A program made the translations under genes and the position numbers. Shown here one piece after another: positions 50,805-61,714 of a stretch of 64,000 nt of DNA. Numbering within the stretch: the stretch's first letter is position 1; the number at the start of each line of letters is the position of its first letter. A model generated the notes under the pieces. That model was not told where the DNA came from. It ran no database searches and saw nothing but the letters and a program-made list of their open reading frames with translations. This stretch comes from Propionivibrio sp. (GTDB lineage: Bacteria > Pseudomonadota > Gammaproteobacteria > Burkholderiales > Rhodocyclaceae): assembly GCA_029975435.1 (NCBI GenBank), contig JARKPC010000046.1, positions 55,873-119,872 of the forward strand, read 5' to 3'.

Positions 50805-51089
50805 ATGACTACCCCGCAAGCTTTCAAGACGATCGTCGATGTCCGCACCATCGTGCCGCGCGAGCGGCATCCGCTGATCTTCGGCACTTTCGACGGCCTT
50901 CTTCCCGGCGAAGCGCTGCTGCTGGTCAACGATCACGACCCGAAACCGCTGTTCTATCAGTTCCAGGCCGAATCGGCCGGCGAATTCACGTGGGAATACG
51001 TCGAGAAGGGACCGGAGGTCTGGCAGGTCAGGATTGGCAAGGTCGGAGAAAGCGACTCGCCCACCGTCGCCAAAGGCTGCTGTCACTAA
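50805..51089 (+). CDS. DUF2249 protein
   Basis: 94 aa from ATG 50805 (AGGAG 10 nt upstream). DUF2249 motifs: VDVRTIVPRERHPLIFGTFD, LLLVNDHDPKPLFYQ, FTWEYVEKGPEVWQVRI. It often accompanies hemerythrin, DUF59 and nnrS genes; binding of a small ligand or redox role is presumed. The C-terminus GCCH is Cys-rich. Second gene of the operon. Confidence 0.88.
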   Translation: MTTPQAFKTIVDVRTIVPRERHPLIFGTFDGLLPGEALLLVNDHDPKPLFYQFQAESAGEFTWEYVEKGPEVWQVRIGKVGESDSPTVAKGCCH

Positions 51090-51099
51090 AAGAGGAACC

Positions 51100-52221
51100 A
51101 TGAACGACGTTCGCCCGCTCGCCCGCCTGCCGATCCTGGTGCTGGGCATGCTGTCCCTGCTCGGCGGCGTGCTCGCGGGACTGGCCCGGCTCGGCTGGGA
51201 TGTCCCGACGATCGCGGCGAACGCCTCGGGCGTGCACGGGGCGTTGATGGTCTCGGCCTTCTTCGGCACGGTGATCAGCCTGGAGCGCGCGGTGGCGCTC
51301 GGACGCGCCTGGGCGTATCTGGCGCCCGCGGCGGCCGGCGCCGGCGGCGTGGCCTTGCTCGGCGGCGCGCCGCTCGTTGTTCCCCAAGGGCTCTCTCTCG
51401 TCGCCTCGGCCATCATGCTGGCCGCCAGTATCCAGGTGCTGCGCCGCCTTCTGGCGCCGTTCACCGTGGTGCTGGCCAGCGGCGCGCTGTGCTGGGCAGT
51501 CGGCAATCTCGTCTGGTTCGTTTTTGGCGCGACGAGCGTTGCGACGCCGTGGTGGTTCGCCTTCCTCGTCCTGACCATCGGCGGCGAACGACTGGAGTTG
51601 AGCCGCTTCATTCCGACGCCGCGGGCGGCCCGCCGGGTCTTTTTCGCCATCGTCGGCGCGCTGCTGGCCGGCGCGGCGCTGTCTCTCTACGAGGAGGGCC
51701 ATGGCCTGGCGCTGTTCTCCGTCGCGTTGTTATCTCTGGCGGCCTGGCTGCTGGCCTTCGACATCGCCTCGCGCAACGTTCGCCGCGACGGCCTGCCGCG
51801 CTTCATCGCACTGTGCCTGCTGACCGGTTACGTCTGGCTGGGAGTCGCCGGCATTCTCGGCACCGGCGGAGGCTTCGCACTGGGCCACGCCTGGCGCGAC
51901 AGCACCCTGCATGCCGTCGGGCTGGGCTTCGTATTCTCGATGGTGCTCGGTCATGCACCGATCATCTTTCCGGCGGTGGCCCGGGTAAAGATTCCGTATC
52001 ACCTCTCCTTCTACCTGCCGCTGGTGGCACTGCACACGACGCTTCTGTTGCGCGTGTGCGGCGGAATCGCCGGCGACTTTACCTTGCGCCGCATCGGCGG
52101 ACTGGCCAACGCCTACGCGCTGCTGGCGTTCATCGCGGTCCTGGTGATCGGCATCCTGCGCGGGAAGGTGGGTACCCGGCTCGATTCGCGGCAATGCACT
52201 TCTTCGGCAGAGGCAAACTGA
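51100..52221 (+). CDS. polytopic membrane protein of the NO cluster, unnamed
   Basis: 373 aa, about 11-12 predicted helices. It has His-containing loops (GVHGALMVSAFFGTVISLER and GHAPIIFPAV) reminiscent of heme-copper-related proteins and NnrS but no clear family call. The stop overlaps the nnrS start (TGATG). A link to NO stress is inferred from position. Confidence 0.7.
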   Translation: MNDVRPLARLPILVLGMLSLLGGVLAGLARLGWDVPTIAANASGVHGALMVSAFFGTVISLERAVALGRAWAYLAPAAAGAGGVALLGGAPLVVPQGLSLVASAIMLAASIQVLRRLLAPFTVVLASGALCWAVGNLVWFVFGATSVATPWWFAFLVLTIGGERLELSRFIPTPRAARRVFFAIVGALLAGAALSLYEEGHGLALFSVALLSLAAWLLAFDIASRNVRRDGLPRFIALCLLTGYVWLGVAGILGTGGGFALGHAWRDSTLHAVGLGFVFSMVLGHAPIIFPAVARVKIPYHLSFYLPLVALHTTLLLRVCGGIAGDFTLRRIGGLANAYALLAFIAVLVIGILRGKVGTRLDSRQCTSSAEAN

Positions 52222-53384
52222 TGAAAATCTCCGAACAACCCATCTGGCTCGTCGGCTTCCGGCCGTTCTTTGCGCTGGCCTTCCTGGCCGGGGCGCTCCT
52301 GCCCATCGCCTGGGTGCTGATGTTCTCGGGCAAGTTACCGGCGCCGCAGGCGTCCTTCTCGCCCGTCCAGTGGCATGCGCACGAAATGCTCTTCGGCTTC
52401 GGCTGGGCCGTGCTGGGGGGGTTCATGCTGACCGCGACCAAGAACTGGGTGAAGATTCGCGGCTACCACGGCCCCCTGCTGATGATGCTCGTGCTCTTCT
52501 GGCTGGTCGAGCGCGGAGGCATGTGGTTCGCGGGCAGTCTTTCTCCGATGACGTTTGCCATCACCAACAATCTGTTCCTGGCGACGATCATCGCCATGCT
52601 GCTCTGGACCTTGCTTCATCACCGCGAGAACGACAGCTATCGTTCGGAGAACTGGGCGTTCCTGATCATTCTGCCGCTCTTCGTCGTCGCCAAGCAGCTG
52701 CTGCTCAGCGAGGCGTACTTCGCCGCCGGTTCGGGCATGGCCATCGCGCTGTTCCGCATGGCCTTCCTGGTCATGCTCGAACGCACGCTGACGCAGTTCA
52801 TGACGAACGTCTTCCAGGTGGCGATCCTGCGCAATATCTGGCTCGACCGCTCGATCAAGCTGCTCGCGCTGGTTTTCGTCGCCGAAGGCTTCCTGCCGCG
52901 AACGCTCGTGGGCGGGGCCGCGTTGCTGCTCGCGCTGCTCTTGCTCTTCCGCCTGGCCTTCTGGAAGCCGCTGCTGGCCATGCGCCGGCTCGACCTCGGC
53001 ATCATGTACCTGGGCTACCTGGGCATCGTCGCCCAACTCCTGATCGAGTTCGTGAACACCGTGATGGCCGTCGCCTGGGTCGGCAGCGTCTCGGTGCACG
53101 TGTTTACCTTCGGCGTCATGGGCCTGATCATTCCGGCCATGTTGACCCGTATCTGCAATGGGCATACCGGGCGCAAGGTGATCTTCGGTGGCCTCGACAA
53201 GGCGGCGCTGTGGATCATGATGGCCGGCTTCGTCGCCCGGATTGTCATGCCGCAGCTGGCCCCTCGGTTGTACATGCGCTGGATCGATCTCGCGGCCTTT
53301 TGTTGGTTCGCCAGCTTTGCGTTGCTGGCTTGGCGCTATATCCCGTTCCTGCTGGCGGCACGCGTTGATGGGAAGGAACACTGA
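52221..53384 (+). CDS. nnrS: NnrS family membrane protein
   Basis: 387 aa, about 12 helices, with NnrS landmarks WHAHEMLFGFGWAVLGGFML and TRICNGHTGRKV, and His likely to bind heme and copper. NnrS proteins protect against NO-derived dinitrosyl iron complexes. It precedes norC by 165 bp. Confidence 0.93.
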   Translation: MKISEQPIWLVGFRPFFALAFLAGALLPIAWVLMFSGKLPAPQASFSPVQWHAHEMLFGFGWAVLGGFMLTATKNWVKIRGYHGPLLMMLVLFWLVERGGMWFAGSLSPMTFAITNNLFLATIIAMLLWTLLHHRENDSYRSENWAFLIILPLFVVAKQLLLSEAYFAAGSGMAIALFRMAFLVMLERTLTQFMTNVFQVAILRNIWLDRSIKLLALVFVAEGFLPRTLVGGAALLLALLLLFRLAFWKPLLAMRRLDLGIMYLGYLGIVAQLLIEFVNTVMAVAWVGSVSVHVFTFGVMGLIIPAMLTRICNGHTGRKVIFGGLDKAALWIMMAGFVARIVMPQLAPRLYMRWIDLAAFCWFASFALLAWRYIPFLLAARVDGKEH

Positions 53385-53472
53385 GAATACCAGTGGCATT
53401 TCGACGAATGAAACGGACGCAGGCATAAACCCTTTATTTCTGTGGGGTAATCTTGACTTTTTTAGTCGGCTT

Positions 53473-53486
53473 TTAATCTGAATCAA
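53473..53486. promoter_or_regulatory. FNR/DNR-type box upstream of norC
   Basis: TTAAT-CTGA-ATCAA, one mismatch from TTGAT-N4-ATCAA, 63 bp before the norC start. The position suits activation by an FNR/DNR-type regulator. Confidence 0.7.
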
Positions 53487-53549
53487 TGTAGTATCGCCTT
53501 CGCGAACATAACCTGTACGCGTTGATCACCATGAACGAAGGAGGACCGA

Positions 53550-55387
<1,838 letters not shown>

Positions 55388-55446
55388 GATCGGGAAGGAG
55401 GCGGCCCGGCGGCAGCCTCCTTCCCCGAGTGTTTTCAATCTTTCAG

Positions 55447-56064
55447 ATGTCAGCCATGTCCAGTTCCCGAACCTCGTCGTCCTCGCTCGTTCTGTCTACA
55501 CCGCGGGTATTGCAGGGCGATATTGCCGTATGGATCTTCCTCCTGGCCGAACTGCTCGCCTTCGGCGTCTTCTTCCTCGCCTACGCTTTTGCCCGCGCGC
55601 GCAATCCTGGGCTTTTCGACGCGGAGCAGGCCGGCCTCGATCGTCAATCGGGCCTGATCAACACGCTACTGCTGGTATCGTCCAGCGCCCTGGTGGCCCA
55701 GGCCGTAGCGGTGGTCCGTCGCGCGGGTGCGGATGCTTCGCAACGCGCGGCCGCTGCGCTGCTCGGCGCGATCGCCTGCGGGCTGGGCTTCATCGTCGTC
55801 AAGGGGCATGAATATGCCGCCCACTTTGCGGCTGGCATGGAGTTGTCGAGCAGCACGTTCAGCATGTTCTACCTTGGCTTGACCGGTTTCCATTTCTTTC
55901 ACGTCGTTCTCGGCTTGGTCGTGCTGGTGGTGCTATGGCGGCAGACCGCCGCCGGTGTTTATCGGCCCGGAGATGCCAATGGCCTGGAAAGTGGAGCTGC
56001 CTACTGGCACATGGTCGACCTGGTCTGGCTGGTGCTTTTCCCCCTGGTTTATGTGATGCATTGA
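55447..56064 (+). CDS. norE: NorE, cytochrome oxidase subunit III-like
   Basis: 205 aa from ATG 55447 (ATG 55456 possible). Five helices with the subunit III signature GDIAVWIFLLAELLAFGVFF, VKGHEYAAHF and YWHMVDLVWLVLFPLVY. Accessory to NorCB for full activity; not part of the core enzyme. Confidence 0.92.
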   Translation: MSAMSSSRTSSSSLVLSTPRVLQGDIAVWIFLLAELLAFGVFFLAYAFARARNPGLFDAEQAGLDRQSGLINTLLLVSSSALVAQAVAVVRRAGADASQRAAAALLGAIACGLGFIVVKGHEYAAHFAAGMELSSSTFSMFYLGLTGFHFFHVVLGLVVLVVLWRQTAAGVYRPGDANGLESGAAYWHMVDLVWLVLFPLVYVMH

Positions 56065-56343
56065 ATGCCCATGCCAACGCGTGATTCGGTTTATTCGCCC
56101 CTGACGGTCTGGCAGACGCTGGTCGTCACCACCGCCATTACCTTCTTTGCTGGCGAGTTTGGTCCTGCCGGTCGCTGGCTCGTCGTCGGCGTGTTGGCGC
56201 TGGCCTTGCTCAAGGGTAGCCTTGTGGCCCTGCATTTCATGGAACTGCGCCATGCGCCGACGGTCTGGCGATTGAGCGTGCTGGGCTGGTTGTGGTTGGT
56301 CGTGCTCGGCATCGTCGGGGCCTATTTGAAGGGAATGCCATGA
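56065..56343 (+). CDS. norF: NorF-like small membrane protein
   Basis: 92 aa, three helices, cytochrome oxidase subunit IV-like (LKGSLVALHFMELRHAP). It follows norE directly and overlaps norQ by ATGA. Function by position: NorCB assembly or stability. Confidence 0.85.
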   Translation: MPMPTRDSVYSPLTVWQTLVVTTAITFFAGEFGPAGRWLVVGVLALALLKGSLVALHFMELRHAPTVWRLSVLGWLWLVVLGIVGAYLKGMP

Positions 56344-57164
56344 CTATTAACAGCAATGCGCTGGCAGAGCCACGGCTCACGGCCTTGCGCGAAATCCCGA
56401 GCTATACCCCGGCCGGCAACGAAGCCGAGGTGTTCGAACTGGCATGGAAGAACCGGCTGCCACTGCTTCTCAAGGGGCCGACCGGCTGCGGCAAGACGCG
56501 CTTCGTCGCGCACATGGCGGCGCGGCTGGGGCTGCCGCTATTTACCGTGGCCTGCCACGACGATCTGACCGCCGCCGACTTGGTTGGCCGCCATCTGATC
56601 TCGGGCAACGGTACGGTGTGGAGCGACGGCCCGCTGACGCGGGCGGTGCGCGCCGGCGGCATCTGTTACCTCGACGAGGTGGTCGAGGCGCGCAAGGACA
56701 CGACAGTTGTGCTGCACCCGCTGGCCGACGACCGGCGCGTGCTGCCGATCGACCGTACCGGCGAACTGCTTGCCGCGCCGCCCTCGTTCATGCTGGTGGT
56801 CTCGTACAACCCGGGCTATCAGAATCTGCTCAAGGGAATGAAGCCATCGACGCGCCAACGCTTCGTCAGCCTGAGTTTCGACTTTCCGGCGCCGGAGCGC
56901 GAAGCGGCTATCGTGCATGGCGAAAGCGGCCTCGATCTCGCCGTTTGTGCGCAATTGGTGAAACTCGCGTTGTCGCTGCGCGCGCTCAAGGACCGCGACC
57001 TCGAAGAAGCGCCGAGCACGCGCCTGCTGGTCTATGCCGCGACCCTGATTGCCGGCGGACTGGCCGCCGAGGATGCCTGCCGGGTGGCCGTCGTCGATGG
57101 CCTGACCGACGACCCGCCGACGGCGGCGGCCTTGATGGACGTCGTGCGGGCCGTGCTGGGCTAG
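56340..57164 (+). CDS. norQ: NorQ, MoxR-type AAA+ ATPase
   Basis: 274 aa. Walker A GPTGCGKTRFVAH (about 45-57), Walker B GGICYLDEVVEAR, sensor region VVSYNPGYQNLLKG and the C-terminal CbbQ_C domain. It works with NorD to insert the non-heme iron into NorB. Confidence 0.95.
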   Translation: MTINSNALAEPRLTALREIPSYTPAGNEAEVFELAWKNRLPLLLKGPTGCGKTRFVAHMAARLGLPLFTVACHDDLTAADLVGRHLISGNGTVWSDGPLTRAVRAGGICYLDEVVEARKDTTVVLHPLADDRRVLPIDRTGELLAAPPSFMLVVSYNPGYQNLLKGMKPSTRQRFVSLSFDFPAPEREAAIVHGESGLDLAVCAQLVKLALSLRALKDRDLEEAPSTRLLVYAATLIAGGLAAEDACRVAVVDGLTDDPPTAAALMDVVRAVLG

Positions 57165-57208
57165 GGCCGCGGCTCCCCGTCCGACGACAATTCTGAGCAC
57201 CAGCGTCC

Positions 57209-57598
57209 ATGTTCTCTCCACCCGACGATCCAGGACGACGCTTCGCCGTCATCGCCGAGAGTTTGTACCTCGCCAACCTGCTGATTGCGCCCGGGGTCGC
57301 TTTCCTCGGTTTGCTCTGCCTGTGGCGGCGTGCCGACGTTCGCACCTTGCCGCTGGCCCGCCAGCACCTGCGGCAGACACTGGCGGCCAGCCTGTGGGCC
57401 GGCGTCCTGTTGGTCGGACTGAGCGCGATCATTCTGCTGGTCGGTGGTTTTGCGTCGATGTGGAGTTGGTTCGCGGTGATCCTCTACTTCATCGTTTTTC
57501 ACTCGACACTGGTGTTGTGCGGCATGGTCGGCCTGTCGCGCGCACTCGCCGGCCAACCTTACCGTTTCCCCCTGGTCGGGCCCGGCGACCCGACATGA
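57209..57598 (+). CDS. small membrane protein of the nor cluster
   Basis: 129 aa, three predicted helices. No family recognised. It overlaps the following ferredoxin gene (ATGA), so it is part of the operon. Confidence 0.65.
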   Translation: MFSPPDDPGRRFAVIAESLYLANLLIAPGVAFLGLLCLWRRADVRTLPLARQHLRQTLAASLWAGVLLVGLSAIILLVGGFASMWSWFAVILYFIVFHSTLVLCGMVGLSRALAGQPYRFPLVGPGDPT

Positions 57599-58617
57599 GC
57601 TATCGTGTCATCCCCATCGCCATTCACGCGCCCGCCAGCACCCGCGCGGCCGAACGCCGCAAGCAGGTCTGGCGCCTGCTGGCCCAGGCGGTGTTCTTCA
57701 TTGTGTTTGTGCTAACGCCGGTGTTCGATCTCTTCCGTTACGACCTGACGCACGGCCACGCGTATTTCCTCGGCATGGAGTGGCGTCTGGGCATCGACGC
57801 TTTCCTGAATGGCGAGGTCGGAGCCGGCATGGCCGCGATCAACGTTCTCGGCCGCCTGTTCGTTCCGCTGTTCTCGATCGCCGGCCTGGTGATATTCATT
57901 TCCTGGAAGTGGGGGCGGCTGTACTGCGGCTGGCTGTGCCCGCACTTTTCGGTCGTCGAGACCATCAACCGGCTGATGCTGGTGGCCACCGGCAAGCCCA
58001 GCCTGTGGGAGCCGCGCGTGCTGCCGACCCGCCAGCCCGACGGCTCGGTGGTCCGGCCCGACCGGCGCGTCTGGGTGCTGGTGCTCCCGCTGGCGGTGTT
58101 CTTCGCCTTCCTCTGGGCGGTAGTGCTGCTCAGCTACCTGATGCCGCCGCTGGAAATGTACCCGCGCCTGTTCAGCCTGTCGCTGCAACGCTACGAAGCC
58201 ATCTTCATTGCCGCCGCGACCGTAGTGCTGAGCCTCGAATTCCTGCTCGCGCGCCATCTTTTCTGCCGCTACGCCTGCGCCGTCGGCATGTTCCAGAGCC
58301 TGGCCTGGATGGGTAACAAGAAGGCGCTGGTGGTCGGTGTGGACCGCGCGCGGCTGGCGGAATGCGCCGACTGTCTGCACGGCGAGGGTAGCGCCTGCGA
58401 CGCGGTCTGTCCGATGCGTCTGAAGCCGCGCAGCATCAAGCGGCTGATGTTCGCCTGCACCCAGTGCGCGCAATGCCTCTCGGCCTGTGCCGCGGTGCAG
58501 GCGGAAAATCCGCAGGGTGGGTTGCTGGCCTGGGTGCAGGGCGAGGAAGCACGACAGCTCGAAGGCGGGTTCAAGGCGCCGCGCCCGGCGCGTAATCCAG
58601 GCGCGGGGGAATGCTGA
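57595..58617 (+). CDS. NosR/CcoG-like membrane ferredoxin
   Basis: 340 aa. About five helices, with CGWLCPHFSVVE and CRYACAVGMFQS in the membrane domain and two [4Fe-4S] motifs (CADCLHGEGSACDAVCP, CTQCAQCLSACAA) at the C-terminus. It resembles RdxA/CcoG and the C-terminal half of NosR, but lacks the NosR FMN domain. Electron transfer for metal-centre assembly in NorCB is plausible. Confidence 0.82.
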   Translation: MSYRVIPIAIHAPASTRAAERRKQVWRLLAQAVFFIVFVLTPVFDLFRYDLTHGHAYFLGMEWRLGIDAFLNGEVGAGMAAINVLGRLFVPLFSIAGLVIFISWKWGRLYCGWLCPHFSVVETINRLMLVATGKPSLWEPRVLPTRQPDGSVVRPDRRVWVLVLPLAVFFAFLWAVVLLSYLMPPLEMYPRLFSLSLQRYEAIFIAAATVVLSLEFLLARHLFCRYACAVGMFQSLAWMGNKKALVVGVDRARLAECADCLHGEGSACDAVCPMRLKPRSIKRLMFACTQCAQCLSACAAVQAENPQGGLLAWVQGEEARQLEGGFKAPRPARNPGAGEC

Positions 58618-58618
58618 A

Positions 58619-60481
58619 ATGGAAGAGTGGGTCGGCGGAATCTGGCACCGGCTGGTCACGCGCAGTGCCGGCGGCCACCACCCCGACGCCGTCGTGTATC
58701 TGGCCGAGATGGAGCGGCCGCTCGGCATTCTGTACCGCGCGTTCGGCGGCGACCGCGGCCATCGCGTCGGCGGCGCCGCGCTCGATCGCCACCATGGCCG
58801 CCGGCGCTGGCTGCAGCGGCTTGCCGGTAGCGGCGAGCGGGTCGCCCTGGCTTCGGTCGAGAACGACACGCTGCGCCTGCCGGCCAGCATCGACTGCTTT
58901 GCCGATCGTGAACTGAATCGCGATCTCTACCTGTGGCTGGCGGCACTGGCGGCTTGCGCTGCGAAGATTCCATCGCCCCATGGCGGCTGGCTGGCCCGCA
59001 ATCAGCAGGCCACCAAGGATGCGCTGGTACGTTTCCCCGGTCTGGCCGGTCGTTACCGGCGACTGGTGGCGGCGCATCTGGCACAGCGCCTGGCGCCGGA
59101 TGCGCTGCCCTTGGAGGAAGCCGCACAGGAGAACGCCATTCGCGCTGCGTTGCTCGATCCGGGCAGCGTGGCCCAAATGCCGACGGGTAGGCGTAAGGCG
59201 AGGCCCCTGCAACCCGTTATGCTCTGGCTTTCACCGCTTTCCCACGATGCGGCGCAGACATCCGAGAACTCTCCCTTGCCTGCTCCGGACGGGGCGGCGG
59301 CACAAGCGGCGGAGTCCGATTCGGCGGAGGAGACAGAGCACAAGCACCGCGCCGAACGCGTCGACCTGCCGCAGCCCAAGAGCCCGTTCATCCTGATGTT
59401 TCGCGCCGAGAGCCTGCCGACCTGGGGCGAATACGTGCACGTGAATCGAGCGCTCGACGACGAACCTGATCCGTATGCCAAAGTCGCGGCGCGCGACCTC
59501 GACCGTCTGTCATTGGCACGCGGCGGGGCACCGACGCGCTCGAAGGTGAAGTTCGACCTCGACCTGCCGTCCGACTCGTCCGACGATTTGCGTCTCGGCG
59601 AGGGAATTCCGCTGCCGGAATGGGACTACCGCCAGGGGCTGCTGCTCCCGGGCCACGTCCGCCTGCAGCCGATGCAGGCGCGTGAGGCTTCGCCCGCGGC
59701 GTTGCCGGGTCACCTGGCCTCGCCAGCGCGCCGCCTGCGCAACCGTTTCGCGGCGCTGGTCGACAGCCGACGCTGGCAACGCGGCCAGAGCGACGGCGAC
59801 GAGATCGACCTCGACGCCTGCATCCGCTATTTCGCTGATCGGCGCACCGGTGTCACGCCGGCCCCGGGGTTGTATTGCGCGCGCCGTCCGCTCGATCGCG
59901 ACCTCGCCTGCCTGCTGTTGGCCGACCTGTCGATGTCGACCGATGCCTGGGTCTCGAACGCGCATCGCGTGATCGACGTCGTGCGCGATGCGGCCTTCCT
60001 GTTCTGCGAAGCGTTGACCGCGACCGGTGACCGCTTCGGGGTATACGGCTTTTCCTCGGTGAAGCGCGGCCATGTCCGTTTTCACCTCGTCAAGGACTTC
60101 GCAGCGCCATACGATGCCAGCGCCCGCGGCCGCATCGCCGCGCTACGGCCCGGCTACTACACCCGGATGGGCGCCGCCGTGCGCCAGGCGACGCGCATCC
60201 TGGCCGAGCAGCCGGCCAATCGCCGCCTGCTCCTGCTGCTCTCGGACGGCAAGCCGAACGATCTCGACGAGTACGACAGCCGCTACGGCATTGAGGACAC
60301 CCGCATGGCGGTCGTGGAAGCACGCCGGATCGGCATCACGCCGTTCTGCGTCACGATCGACCGCGCGGGCGGCGCGTACCTTCCGCACCTGTTCGGGCAG
60401 GACGGTTTCCTGATGATCAGCGATCCGGAAAGGCTGCCGGAGCGCCTGCCGAAACTCTATGCGGAGCTGAGCGGGCTGTAG
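58619..60481 (+). CDS. norD: NorD, VWA domain activator
   Basis: 620 aa. C-terminal VWA domain with the MIDAS motif LADLSMSTDAWV (about 440) and LLLLLSDGKPNDLDEYD. The N-terminal part is Ala/Arg-rich with an acidic linker (about 220-245). Acts with NorQ as an ATP-driven metal-insertion machine for NorB. Last gene of the operon. Confidence 0.95.
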   Translation: MEEWVGGIWHRLVTRSAGGHHPDAVVYLAEMERPLGILYRAFGGDRGHRVGGAALDRHHGRRRWLQRLAGSGERVALASVENDTLRLPASIDCFADRELNRDLYLWLAALAACAAKIPSPHGGWLARNQQATKDALVRFPGLAGRYRRLVAAHLAQRLAPDALPLEEAAQENAIRAALLDPGSVAQMPTGRRKARPLQPVMLWLSPLSHDAAQTSENSPLPAPDGAAAQAAESDSAEETEHKHRAERVDLPQPKSPFILMFRAESLPTWGEYVHVNRALDDEPDPYAKVAARDLDRLSLARGGAPTRSKVKFDLDLPSDSSDDLRLGEGIPLPEWDYRQGLLLPGHVRLQPMQAREASPAALPGHLASPARRLRNRFAALVDSRRWQRGQSDGDEIDLDACIRYFADRRTGVTPAPGLYCARRPLDRDLACLLLADLSMSTDAWVSNAHRVIDVVRDAAFLFCEALTATGDRFGVYGFSSVKRGHVRFHLVKDFAAPYDASARGRIAALRPGYYTRMGAAVRQATRILAEQPANRRLLLLLSDGKPNDLDEYDSRYGIEDTRMAVVEARRIGITPFCVTIDRAGGAYLPHLFGQDGFLMISDPERLPERLPKLYAELSGL

Positions 60482-60704
60482 TAGCGCGCGACGTCGGTTT
60501 TACCGAGCGCCCGGGTACTCACCATGGCCGCTTTGCGGCGGACCGAAAGCCCCGATTTTGATGCGAAAGCCATTAATCAGTGTTCGGCGAAGGATTCGAG
60601 GAATTTCCTCCAAGTGCATTTGACGCGAGAGACAATCACAAAGTGCCGGTGACAGTCACGTTCATGACCGCGACGGTACCGGGATACACGAGGTTACACA
60701 CAGC
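60482..60704. other. spacer before ncRNA copy 2
   Basis: About 220 bp after norD with no gene I can support. It contains a GTTACAC at 60693 that pairs, 12 bp away, with the start of the conserved promoter block. Confidence 0.45.
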
Positions 60705-60759
60705 GTTACACAAACCGGGAAAGGTCGCTACAGACGCGTTCCGGATCGGGGTCTATATT
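60705..60759 (+). promoter_or_regulatory. conserved promoter block of ncRNA copy 2
   Basis: GTTACACAAAC, GGGAAA, CTACAGACGCG and TATATT (60754-60759), matching copy 1 at 9780-9834. GTTACACA occurs twice here, 12 bp apart. Confidence 0.5.
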
Positions 60760-60765
60760 GGAAGT

Positions 60766-60862
60766 GTTGCTTCAGCGTCCCCCGCTGACAATGTTTGACC
60801 CTCCCTGACCCATCGCAACGATGGGATTTCTATCCCGAGCCACACCGGCCCGGGTTTTTTTT
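60766..60862 (+). ncRNA. candidate structured small RNA, copy 2
   Basis: The same three hairpins as copy 1: TTG..CAGCG / CGCTG..CAA, CCCATC-GCAAC-GATGGG, and CCCGAGCC..GGCCCGGG followed by T8 (60855-60862). CCCTCCC is unchanged. One base fewer than copy 1 between hairpin 1 and CCCTCCC, so conservation is not at protein level. Confidence 0.55.
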
Positions 60863-60882
60863 GCCTGTGAGGTTGGCGGGGT

Positions 60883-60963
60883 TCATCCGTCCTCGGCTTC
60901 ACACTTCTTCATGCAGCAGTTTTTTGCCGCTCCCGAGTGTTCCTTGCCGCTCTCGCTTACGTT
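60883..60963 (-). pseudogene. psiF: psiF 3' fossil
   Basis: About 27 codons ending at a stop at 60883, reading NVSESGKEHSGAAKN then CCMKKCEAEDG, corresponding to the last repeat of the intact psiF (AVSESGKKLSGAAKN). The rest of the gene is missing. It shows that the ncRNA and psiF were duplicated as a block. Confidence 0.75.
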
Positions 60964-61076
60964 GCACGGCGGGTGATTGGTGTGCCCGGTATCGAGAAAG
61001 ACAAAAGGACGCGAAACGGCCACAAGCGGACCTACGTGCAAGCTCCCCGAAGCAGTCATAGTCCCTCACTTACGTC

Positions 61077-61103
61077 CGGTATATTGATGTTGTTATACTG
61101 ACA
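61077..61103 (+). promoter_or_regulatory. shared 27-bp upstream module, copy 1
   Basis: Matches 62524-62550 at 24 of 27 positions, with TATACTGACA constant. It precedes the DUF2513 gene; the second precedes the truncated gene at 62675. A downstream ACGGACC pair (61176, 61185) may be another control site. Confidence 0.4.
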
Positions 61104-61255
61104 ACAAGAAGACCAAGTATATGAAAATAATGAACTTAGGGAAGAATGACCGGCGTCATCAATATCAATTGTTATACGGACCATACGGACCACAGTGTCC
61201 GTGTAAACACTCAGCCACTAACAAGCCACTTCACTTTTTCTAAGGGAGTAGCAGA

Positions 61256-61633
61256 ATGAAACGCAACTGGGACACCATCAGGGAACTCCTCGCAAAGGTG
61301 GAGGAATGCACATTACCCGCCGAGATGGTTCGTCTCGCTGATTTCCCAGAGGAAAGGGCCGCTGAGATCTCCTACCACATGGCGCTGCTGATTGAGGCTG
61401 GCTTAGTGAATGGGCAGATGGTCAATACAATTGGGCCAGAGGTCAAGGATTTCTTTGCTCACAAGTTGACGTGGGGTGGGCATGAGTTCCTGGATTCAAT
61501 TCGCAGCGACACAGTCTGGCAAAAGACGAAGAAGATATTCGCCGAGCAAGGCCTGTCAATGACGTTTGACTTAGTCAAAGAAGGAGCCAAACAGGTGGGA
61601 GCGGCAATCTTGACTGCCACAATTGGTGGCTAA
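61256..61633 (+). CDS. DUF2513 protein
   Basis: 125 aa. Start MKRNWDTIRELLAKVEE, then ISYHMALLIEAGLVNG and LTWGGHEFLDSIRSDTVWQK, the DUF2513 signature with a winged-helix look. Found in prophages and defence islands; function unknown. AAGGGAG 8-10 nt upstream. Confidence 0.85.
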   Translation: MKRNWDTIRELLAKVEECTLPAEMVRLADFPEERAAEISYHMALLIEAGLVNGQMVNTIGPEVKDFFAHKLTWGGHEFLDSIRSDTVWQKTKKIFAEQGLSMTFDLVKEGAKQVGAAILTATIGG

Positions 61634-61714
61634 CAGTCATTGCAGCGGACCTGCCCCAGCTATGATGACTGAGTCGCTGGATTCAAATGTTGATAGTACT
61701 CATACGAAGCCATC

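Noticed and set aside
52335-53486. A 383-codon minus-strand frame opposite nnrS
   Set aside because: Low-complexity Gln/Arg/Asp sequence typical of antisense high-GC DNA, and nnrS is unambiguous.
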